Source of the DNA: HXMU1420-13 sp965601825
GTDB lineage: Bacteria > Bacteroidota > Rhodothermia > Balneolales > Balneolaceae
Assembly: GCA_965601825.1 (NCBI GenBank)
Contig: OZ271839.1
Span: 2,046,001-2,110,000 of the forward strand
Direction of reading: 5' to 3'
Length of the DNA stretch: 64,000 nucleotides
A program made the position numbers and the translations under genes. The notes under the pieces are model-generated. The model was not told the DNA's origin. It saw nothing but the letters and a program-made list of their open reading frames with translations, and did no database searches. Every line of letters begins with the position of its first letter. Within the stretch, counting starts at the first letter, position 1. Positions 28,407 to 35,262 of the stretch are shown here, in pieces.

Positions 28407-29234
28407 CTAATCTTCCTGAAATAATTCAATTATTTCTTCTGCATCTAATCGGTCAAGTAAACCGGCATCATTTAATTTGGACAAAAAGCTGATAGGAATT
28501 CCAGCTTCATGTAGTTCTCGAATTGATTCTCCCTCAAATTGAGTAATTCTCAATTCTCCTATTTCTCTATAGTACTGGTCGAAACTTGCATTATTAGTTG
28601 AACCAACTTGTATATCAAATCCTGAAAAATCAATATTCTCAAGCGCTTCAAGTGCAGCTTCATTTATAGCTATTTCAAAACCCTCAAATCCTTCGAGTCC
28701 TTCAAGCGCTTCTAAACTTTCAAGCCCTTCTAATCCATCTAATTCAATAGTCTCTAAATTCTCTAAAGCCGTAAATGCTGCTTGTAGTGCAACAGCAATA
28801 GATTGTTCAGTAAGGCGTTCAAGTTCTTCTGAAGTGGCGAAATCGACAGCGGCCTGTTCCAGACCTGCGATTTGTCCTTCTAATGTTTGTGCCTGACCCT
28901 GATTTTCAATTACAACCACACCTTCAGTTCCTGTTTCATCAGGTATTACAATTACACTACCATCTAGTGGAGCATCAATAACAACAATTTCAGGTTCTGA
29001 ACTGCCGAAGATACTCGAAACGGCTTCTCTTGGATTCCAGTCGTAGTACCAAAGAACAGTCATGAGTGCTACAGCTACGATCAAACTAAAATTCCTGAAA
29101 AAGTTGGTTGGCTTTTTTTTAGATTTCTGATTTTGCGAGTTTTCTTGACCGATTTCAGGATTTGATTTCTCTTCTAAGTAACTATCAAAATCAAAATTGT
29201 CAGAATTTCTTGATGATTTATTTCTCATTGACAT
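28407..29234 (-). CDS. Paralogous single-pass membrane protein, one repeat unit
   Basis: About 275 residues from ATG 29234, which follows the previous stop by one base with GGAG seven bases upstream; a TTG start at 29249 would overlap. It shares NFDFDSYLEEKSN, one membrane helix ending WYYDWNPREAV and a terminal 30-residue repeat with half unit LDAEEIIELFQED. Between them is a long run of leucine-glutamate pseudo-repeats (LENLETIELDGLEGLESL). These might be a helical or coiled-coil spacer. Close relative of the gene downstream. Confidence 0.82.
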   Translation of the reverse strand: MSMRNKSSRNSDNFDFDSYLEEKSNPEIGQENSQNQKSKKKPTNFFRNFSLIVAVALMTVLWYYDWNPREAVSSIFGSSEPEIVVIDAPLDGSVIVIPDETGTEGVVVIENQGQAQTLEGQIAGLEQAAVDFATSEELERLTEQSIAVALQAAFTALENLETIELDGLEGLESLEALEGLEGFEGFEIAINEAALEALENIDFSGFDIQVGSTNNASFDQYYREIGELRITQFEGESIRELHEAGIPISFLSKLNDAGLLDRLDAEEIIELFQED

Positions 29235-29235
29235 G

Positions 29236-30291
29236 TTATTCTCCGTCAATTCTATAAGCGTTTATAACTGATGACGAGCTCATATTTTCTAACAAGCCCC
29301 GATTGTTTAAGTCTTCTATGAAACTTATAGGAACCTGGTTTTGATAAAGATTTGAAACAGAACTACTTCCGAAGTTATCCAATAAACCTTTATTGTTTAA
29401 TTCAGCTACATATGCTACTGGAACTCTATTCTGATATAAGCGAGTAATGCCACTACCACCAAATGCATCAGATATTCCACTAGAACCGAACTGTTGGATG
29501 TATTCAATTGGAACCTGATTCTCGTACAAACTGGCTATAGATGATCCTCCAAAATTGTCAAGCATCCCCGCATCTTGAATTCCTTTGATATACTCAAAAC
29601 TAACCTGGTTATTAAATAAAGTAGTTATGGACGAACCCCCAAAGTTATCGATTAAACCAGCGTCTTGCAGTCGATTTATGTATTCAACAGGTACTTGATT
29701 ATTAAACATTGTTGTAATTGACGAACCACCAAAATTGTCTAATGCTCCGGTCGAACCGAGTGCAGTGATATATTCGATAGGAACATTATTTCTGTACATA
29801 GTTTCCAATGAGGAACTTCCGAAATTATCAAGATATCCTGCATTATTCAGCTCTGTTAGGTAATCTGTAAATGAAATTGAAAGCTGACTGGGGGAAGGAG
29901 ATGGTGAAGGTGATGGCGATGGGGAGCTGGATTCTGATCCGGGTGTTTCGAAATCAAAATCAAAATCTACATCGCCAAATTCGAATACTGGAAATTGCTC
30001 TTCTGAAGTAACTGAGGATTCAGCTAATGGTTCATCGACTTCAACACCTAAAACAACAGCATCTTCCCCTAAAAAGAATAGAGCTGCATTTCTAGGGCTC
30101 CAATCGAAATACCAAAAAAAACTGATGATTGAGATGGCAGTGATAAAAACAACATTTCTGGCAAAAGAGCCATCATTTTGTTCTTTTTCAGTTTCATTAT
30201 CCTCATTGAAAGATGAATCTTCAGCTTTTTCCTCTAAATAGGAGTCAAAGTCGAATTCATTTTTCTTCTGTTTTGATTTTTGTCGCGTCAT
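29236..30291 (-). CDS. Paralogous single-pass membrane protein with six 30-residue repeats
   Basis: 351 residues. N-terminal motif EFDFDSYLEEKAE, membrane helix with WYFDWSPRNA at its end, then a proline-serine dipeptide linker (PSPSPSPSPSPS), and six 30-residue repeats (157-336) with a glycine-rich first helix (FGGSSITTLFNNQV) plus a half unit. The glycine-serine pattern differs from the FSYSAIIGLY pattern of the 26318 gene, so the repeats diversified within the family. It follows the preceding gene stop by three bases. Confidence 0.85.
   Translation of the reverse strand: MTRQKSKQKKNEFDFDSYLEEKAEDSSFNEDNETEKEQNDGSFARNVVFITAISIISFFWYFDWSPRNAALFFLGEDAVVLGVEVDEPLAESSVTSEEQFPVFEFGDVDFDFDFETPGSESSSPSPSPSPSPSPSQLSISFTDYLTELNNAGYLDNFGSSSLETMYRNNVPIEYITALGSTGALDNFGGSSITTMFNNQVPVEYINRLQDAGLIDNFGGSSITTLFNNQVSFEYIKGIQDAGMLDNFGGSSIASLYENQVPIEYIQQFGSSGISDAFGGSGITRLYQNRVPVAYVAELNNKGLLDNFGSSSVSNLYQNQVPISFIEDLNNRGLLENMSSSSVINAYRIDGE
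29284..29823 (-). repeat. Six 90-bp coding repeats (30 residues each)
   Basis: Six tandem 30-residue units, all with a glycine-serine start (FG.S), a V(P/S)-x-(Y/F)-(I/V) centre and a G-L/M-L/I ending, followed by a shortened seventh unit. They encode the extracytoplasmic part of the protein. Confidence 0.9.
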
Positions 30292-30292
30292 A

Positions 30293-30339
30293 GATCAATT
30301 CTGGGATTTATAAATTTCAACTACATCGATAAAACTTAG
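30293..30339 (-). repeat. 47-bp exact repeat (copy 2)
   Basis: Identical to 31148-31194. It covers the last 14 codons (half repeat LSFIDVVEIYKSQN), the stop codon and two more bases. This is longer than neighbouring paralogue similarity, which points to recent gene conversion or duplication between these two genes. Confidence 0.93.
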
Positions 30340-31146
30340 GCTTTCGTAAATTCCTGATTCTTTCAACTGATCTAAGAATTCAGGAGGGATGTCATTTTTG
30401 TAATATTCACTAATATGAACAAATGAGAGTTCGTCCAGGTAACCGGCATTATCCATAATGTCCAAATAGTCAAAGGAAACACCGTTTTCATAAAACTCTG
30501 CAACTGAGATATAAGAGAGTTTTTCCCAATAACCTCTATCTCTTACCTGTTGTAAATAATCGAATGGAACTTGATTATTATAAAATGCATCGATAGCAAC
30601 ATATGATAATTCACCAAGAAGTCCTTGTTGATCAAGTTCAAGTAAATAGTTGATTGGAACTCCAGCCTCATAAACTTCTCTTGCCGAAAAGGCTGAAATT
30701 TTATCATCAAGTAATCCTAGGTTATTCAGTTCCTGTAAGTATTCAACAATAGGACCAAGGTTCTGTTCATTACTATTAAAATCAAACTGAGGTTCGACTA
30801 CATCAATATCCGGGTTAGGATCAATATTTAAATCGATATCAACATCAGGTACAACGACCTCTGGTACTTCGATGGTGGGGACTTCTATCACGACCGGGTT
30901 ATCCGCTACCAGTTCAGTTTCAGCACTGCCAAAGTAAGTTTGATATATCTCTCTTGGATTCCAATCGAAATACCAAAACATACCAGCTATAGCTACTATT
31001 ACAATTAAGGCATTCGTATATCTTCGATCTTCTACTTCCGTCTCATCTTTTTGAAATTGATCATTTTCATCTTCATAACCTTTCTCTTCCAGGTAGTTAT
31101 CCAGATCGAAGTCATTTCTATTACGTTTTGATTTCTGTCTTGCCAT
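30295..31146 (-). CDS. Paralogous single-pass membrane protein with four 30-residue repeats
   Basis: 283 residues: N-terminal DFDLDNYLEEKGY motif, membrane helix ending WYFDWNPREIY, an acidic linker (DIDLNIDPNPDIDVVEP), then four repeats (150-269) with cores such as LSYISVAEFYENGVSFDYL and a half unit LSFIDVVEIYKSQN. The last 14 codons plus stop share a 47-bp exact block with the first gene of the operon, evidence of recent duplication or conversion. Stop and next start are separated by three bases. Confidence 0.85.
   Translation of the reverse strand: MARQKSKRNRNDFDLDNYLEEKGYEDENDQFQKDETEVEDRRYTNALIVIVAIAGMFWYFDWNPREIYQTYFGSAETELVADNPVVIEVPTIEVPEVVVPDVDIDLNIDPNPDIDVVEPQFDFNSNEQNLGPIVEYLQELNNLGLLDDKISAFSAREVYEAGVPINYLLELDQQGLLGELSYVAIDAFYNNQVPFDYLQQVRDRGYWEKLSYISVAEFYENGVSFDYLDIMDNAGYLDELSFVHISEYYKNDIPPEFLDQLKESGIYESLSFIDVVEIYKSQN
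30340..30699 (-). repeat. Four 90-bp coding repeats (30 residues each)
   Basis: Four tandem 30-residue units with SY/SF-V/I-x-I-x-E-Y/F-Y cores, coding for the C-terminal domain of the 30295 gene. Confidence 0.88.
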
Positions 31147-31147
31147 G

Positions 31148-31194
31148 GATCAATTCTGGGATTTATAAATTTCAACTACATCGATAAAACTTAG
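31148..31194 (-). repeat. 47-bp exact repeat (copy 1)
   Basis: Identical to 30293-30339, covering the last 14 codons and stop of the promoter-proximal gene. Confidence 0.93.
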
Positions 31195-31965
31195 ATCGTT
31201 GTATAAACCTGATTGTTTAAGTTCATCTAAAAATTGAGGAGTAACGCCGTTTTTGTAGTACTCAGAAATATGAACAAATGATAATTCATCCAAATAACCG
31301 GTTTCATCTAATCTGTCCAAGTACTCAAAAGAGACATTGTTCTTATAGAACTCACCAACTTCTACAAAAGATAGTCTATCTAGATATCCATTTTGATCCA
31401 TTTGATATAGGTAATCATTAGGAATCTGATTTTTATTGAATTCACCAATCTCAACGAAAGAAAATCTATTTAAGAATCCATATTGATCCAATTCTAATAG
31501 GTAAGAGATTGGAACTCCGGCATCATATACTTGACGTGCTTCAAAGCTAGAGATTTTATTATCGAGTAAGCCTTGATTTCGTAATTCAAGTAAATACTCA
31601 ACTATTGAACCAGGATTTTCAATAGCAATATCTGTTTGAACATCAACATTTCTGATGTTCACACCAAGTGGTGGAATCTCTAAAACATTTGGCATAACAG
31701 TTTCAATTTGTTCTGTACCATCGCCGAAGAATGCTAAGTAAACCGATTTTGGACTCCATTCATAAAACCATAATAGTCCGGAAAGAATCACGGCGACAAT
31801 AAGAATTCCATGTTTTAAAGCAGAACCTTCCTTACTGGCATCAGGATCTTGATTTTCGGTGAATTCAGTTTTCTCACCTTTTTCATCCAAGTACTGATCA
31901 AAATCGAAATCTTGATCTGAAGAGTGCTTATTGGATTTCCTAAAATGTTGATTACTTGACGACAT
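31150..31965 (-). CDS. First gene of repeat operon: membrane protein with four 30-residue repeats
   Basis: About 271 residues from ATG 31965 (TTG 31971 is also possible). Motif DFDFDQYLDEKGE, membrane helix ending WFYEWSPKSVY, a short linker, then four 30-residue repeats (codons at 31554-31195) and a half unit. It is promoter-proximal, following a terminator (32117-32140) and a palindrome (32008-32026). Closest paralogue is the adjacent 30295 gene. Weak ribosome site. Function unknown; the location suggests the N-terminus stays in the cytoplasm and the repeats face outward. Confidence 0.85.
   Translation of the reverse strand: MSSSNQHFRKSNKHSSDQDFDFDQYLDEKGEKTEFTENQDPDASKEGSALKHGILIVAVILSGLLWFYEWSPKSVYLAFFGDGTEQIETVMPNVLEIPPLGVNIRNVDVQTDIAIENPGSIVEYLLELRNQGLLDNKISSFEARQVYDAGVPISYLLELDQYGFLNRFSFVEIGEFNKNQIPNDYLYQMDQNGYLDRLSFVEVGEFYKNNVSFEYLDRLDETGYLDELSFVHISEYYKNGVTPQFLDELKQSGLYNDLSFIDVVEIYKSQN
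31195..31554 (-). repeat. Four 90-bp coding repeats (30 residues each)
   Basis: Four tandem 30-residue units with FVEIGEF and FVEVGEF-like cores in the C-terminal domain of the 31150 gene. Confidence 0.88.
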
Positions 31966-32007
31966 GAGCAAATTTTTAGGCTAAGACGAATTGAATTGAC
32001 AGTTTGT

Positions 32008-32026
32008 TTCAAACTAATTGTTTGAA
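32008..32026 (-). promoter_or_regulatory. Palindrome upstream of the six-gene operon
   Basis: TTCAAACTAATTGTTTGAA has perfect 7-bp arms around a 5-bp spacer, about 43 bases upstream of the first ATG. A second, overlapping inverted repeat (AGTTTG TTT CAAACT) shares its left arm. Best explanation is an operator or overlapping regulatory site; this is not shown by sequence alone. Confidence 0.4.
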
Positions 32027-32116
32027 TGGAGATTGACTTTTTTCAATTCAGCTCAAACCACTCTTGAGTAAGAGTATTAGAAAGAAAAGCCTAAATCAAA
32101 TCTGAACATATACCAT

Positions 32117-32140
32117 AAAAAAACCTCTATAGTTTAGAGG
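32117..32140 (-). terminator. Rho-independent terminator of VWA gene
   Basis: On the minus strand CCTCTA, loop and TAGAGG are followed by a run of T. It ends transcription of the gene at 32150 and separates it from the six-gene operon. Confidence 0.85.
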
Positions 32141-32149
32141 CTTTTATTT

Positions 32150-34066
32150 TTAATCTCGAGATGAATTTCCCTGATAAAGTAACTCAGCTAATTCAACCAT
32201 TCGAAGAAATTCAGCACGATAGCCTCGATCATCATTTACCAGTCCGTCTCTGGCATATTGTTTTATTAATTCGAAGTTAGAATCCTGCTTGTATTCAGAA
32301 TTACGAAGAATAAAGCCAAACATAGCCACTGAAGAAGCAAAGGATAGATCAGCTGATTTAACGCTTGATGCATTGTTGTGATTAACAATTCTGGAAATTA
32401 GTATGCTTTTATCCTGATCAGGTTTTTTATATCTGAATTTAACGGTCAAAATTTCATCGCTGACAGATGCAGAAGTTTCTGTCATTTCCTGGTATTTGAG
32501 TTGATCTACATTTGCCCAGCTAGCATCGAATTCAACACCAACAGGTACAACTTCATATAATGCTGTCACAGTATGACCTGATCCAAGTTCACCGGCATCT
32601 TTTGTGTCGTCATTAAATTCATAATGTTCCAGCATTCTGTTTTCATAACCAATTAATCGATAGGCTTGAACTTGTGATGGATTGAACTCAACTTGAATCT
32701 TAACATCTTTTGCAATGGTATGAAGGGTTCCGCCTATTTCAGAAACCAAGACTTTTTTAGCTTCAAGTAGATTATCTATGTAGTAATAATTTCCATTTCC
32801 ATGATTTGCAATTTTCTCCATTTTAGAATCTTTGAGATTACCGCCACCAAAGCCTAATACTGAAAGGAAAATCCCATCATCTCGCTTATTTTCGATGAAA
32901 TCCACGAGTTCTTTATCAGAAGATATTCCAACATTGAAATCACCATCTGTAGCAAGAATTACTCGATTATTTGCATCATCTCTGAAATTCTCTTTCGCGG
33001 TTTCATAAGCAAGTTGAATTCCGGCTGCACCGGCTGTTGAACCTCCTGCACGAAGATTATCGATTGCTTCAAGGATTTTTTCTTTTTCATCACCTGAAGT
33101 TGGAGGAAGTACCAAACCTGAACTTCCCGCATATACTACAATCGAAACTCGATCATCTTCATCTAATTGATTTACCAGTAATCTAAAACCCTTTTTTAGA
33201 AGAGGAAGTTTATCAGGATAATCCATGGATCCAGAAACATCCAACAAGAAAACAAGATTGCTGGCTGGTAAATTTTCAGCATCAATTTTTTCTCCCTGTA
33301 TTCCAATTCTAACTAATTGATGCCCATCATTCCATGGTGCAGATGTCAATTCGGTATGGATGGCAAAAGGATGCTCATCAGTCGGCCCCTCATAATCATA
33401 ATTGAAATAATTGATCATCTCTTCAATTCTGACGGCATCAGCAGGAGGTAAATAACCATCCATAATCATACGGCGGACATTGGAATAGGAAGCTCCATCC
33501 ACATCAATCGAAAAGGTTGATAAGGGATTCATTTGCACAACCTGATATCCATTTTCTACAATCTCATCATACTCTTCTGTATTCATTTGATGTGATTGAG
33601 AAGGCATGCCCCAGAAACTGATACTTCTCTCTCGAGGACGTGGGGGAGGTAAATTCATATAACTTTCCACTTCTACTTCATTTCCAACTTCTGGTGGAGG
33701 GGGAGGAGTTGCCTCTTGTCTAGTGTCTATAACATTTTCCAGAATTATTTCATTAGCCGTTAACTCGATGATTTGATTCTTTAATCCTTTGTCGGTGATC
33801 TCGAATTCACGAACTAATTTCTCAAATCCGACATACGAGAATTCAACTTCATAACTGCCAGGTTTAACTTGCATGGTAAACTCGCCGGAAAGATTTGTGG
33901 CAGTGCCAATATTCAGTTCATCAATCCAAATGGAAACTCCGGGCAGTTCTTCACCTATTTCTGAAACCACAGTACCTGAGAATTCAACTAGTTTAGTTGA
34001 TTGGTTTTGATTAATCGGAATAGAAAAAGCCGAAATAAAGGCGAATAGTAGAGCAAACGATTTCAT
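32150..34066 (-). CDS. Exported von Willebrand factor type A protein (YfbK-like)
   Basis: 638 residues. Signal peptide, then a carboxypeptidase-like regulatory beta-sandwich (about 28-110, FSGTVVSEIGEELPGVSIWI). A proline-rich linker follows, and a VWA domain begins near residue 265 with the MIDAS motif DVSGSM. The C-terminal part (VKIQVEFNPSQVQAYRLIGYE) matches the DUF3520 region of YfbK-like proteins. It probably binds a metal-dependent protein ligand in the periplasm or on the surface. Strong GAGAGG ribosome site. It has its own terminator before the six-gene operon, so the two are separate transcripts. Confidence 0.9.
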   Translation of the reverse strand: MKSFALLFAFISAFSIPINQNQSTKLVEFSGTVVSEIGEELPGVSIWIDELNIGTATNLSGEFTMQVKPGSYEVEFSYVGFEKLVREFEITDKGLKNQIIELTANEIILENVIDTRQEATPPPPPEVGNEVEVESYMNLPPPRPRERSISFWGMPSQSHQMNTEEYDEIVENGYQVVQMNPLSTFSIDVDGASYSNVRRMIMDGYLPPADAVRIEEMINYFNYDYEGPTDEHPFAIHTELTSAPWNDGHQLVRIGIQGEKIDAENLPASNLVFLLDVSGSMDYPDKLPLLKKGFRLLVNQLDEDDRVSIVVYAGSSGLVLPPTSGDEKEKILEAIDNLRAGGSTAGAAGIQLAYETAKENFRDDANNRVILATDGDFNVGISSDKELVDFIENKRDDGIFLSVLGFGGGNLKDSKMEKIANHGNGNYYYIDNLLEAKKVLVSEIGGTLHTIAKDVKIQVEFNPSQVQAYRLIGYENRMLEHYEFNDDTKDAGELGSGHTVTALYEVVPVGVEFDASWANVDQLKYQEMTETSASVSDEILTVKFRYKKPDQDKSILISRIVNHNNASSVKSADLSFASSVAMFGFILRNSEYKQDSNFELIKQYARDGLVNDDRGYRAEFLRMVELAELLYQGNSSRD

Positions 34067-34173
34067 AATGTACCTCTCTTTTTTGTTAAGATGGATACAT
34101 TATTGTAATCGTTTGAATATCAACAGTGTATCACATTTGTATGTGATGAAGACGATTTGAAACCCGACTTAGT

Positions 34174-35133
34174 TTATTGCCAGGGAAGATGGTCTAAATC
34201 AACATTTCCACCGGTTATAACTATACCCACTTTCTTATGTTCCATATCCACCTTTCCCTCAAAAATAGCAGCTACAGGAACAGCACATGATGGCTCAATG
34301 ATCATTTTCATTCTCTCCCAAATAAATCGCATTGCTTCAATGATGGATTCTTCCGAAACCGTAACTATATCATCAACGTTTTTCTGTATAATTTTAAAAG
34401 GAAGTTCTCCCAGTGATGTTCTCAATCCATCAGCAATTGTATCTGTTCTTAATACAGGCTGAATAGAACCTGCTTTGAATGATCGATATGCATCATCAGC
34501 AAGTTCCGGTTCAGTTCCTATTACTTCAATCTCCTGTTTCATTGATTTAGCAGCAATTGAGCATCCACTTAATAAACCACCTCCACCAACTGGAGTTAGA
34601 AGCATATCTAAATCAGGGAAATCACTAAGCAGCTCAAAAGCTGCTGTACCTTGACCAGAAATCACTCGTGCATCATTATAAGGATGAATAAAAGTAGCAC
34701 CAGTTTTTGCAATAACTTCGTTCAGTGTTGTTTCTCTAGCTTCTAAAGTGGATTCACAAAAGGTGATTTCAGCCCCATAATTTCTTACAGCATCAATTTT
34801 AACACGTGGTGAGTTTTCAGGCATCACTATATGAGCTTTTATTCCTCGCATTTTCGCCGATAATGCAATGGCTTGGGCATGATTACCTGAGGAATGTGTT
34901 GCTACACCACGATTGGCATTTTCATCATTTAACGTCATTACTGTGTTGCAGCCGCCTCTAAACTTAAATGCCCCAACTTTTTGGAAATTTTCGCACTTAA
35001 AAAATAGTTCAGTATTTGCACGCTTGTTAACCTCGGTTGAAGTAAGAACTGGAGTTCTGTGTGCAAAAGGTTTGATTACCTCATATGCATTCTTGATATC
35101 GGAAAAGGAAGGAATTGAGAGTGAAGAAATCAT
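34174..35133 (-). CDS. Threonine/serine dehydratase-like PLP enzyme
   Basis: 319 residues, a cytoplasmic fold-type II PLP enzyme. Lysine K57 in KVGAFKFRGG should form the Schiff base, SSGNHAQA binds the substrate and GGGGLLSG holds the phosphate. The lack of a C-terminal ACT domain separates it from biosynthetic IlvA and places it with catabolic dehydratases and serine racemases. Residues such as GTEPELADD that bind a divalent metal in racemase or 3-hydroxyaspartate-lyase forms are present. Substrate therefore uncertain: serine, threonine or hydroxyaspartate. Confidence 0.9.
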   Translation of the reverse strand: MISSLSIPSFSDIKNAYEVIKPFAHRTPVLTSTEVNKRANTELFFKCENFQKVGAFKFRGGCNTVMTLNDENANRGVATHSSGNHAQAIALSAKMRGIKAHIVMPENSPRVKIDAVRNYGAEITFCESTLEARETTLNEVIAKTGATFIHPYNDARVISGQGTAAFELLSDFPDLDMLLTPVGGGGLLSGCSIAAKSMKQEIEVIGTEPELADDAYRSFKAGSIQPVLRTDTIADGLRTSLGELPFKIIQKNVDDIVTVSEESIIEAMRFIWERMKMIIEPSCAVPVAAIFEGKVDMEHKKVGIVITGGNVDLDHLPWQ

Positions 35134-35262
35134 GGAGTCGATATTAAAGATATGAGTGAATCAATTTTACAAATGTTGAACTTTAGGGTGTAAAAGTTAG
35201 AAAACTGGAAATTAAGCACCCGCTAAAAAGTCATATTTTTTTTGAAATCTTTGGAGACGGCG

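Noticed and set aside
26363..29823. 90-bp repeats as CRISPR or mobile-element repeats
   Set aside because: They are in-frame coding repeats with silent-site drift and a protein consensus.
29890..29935. Short proline-serine repeat as a phase-variable tract
   Set aside because: The hexanucleotide codons are only a few units long and mixed in codon choice, so slippage potential is limited.
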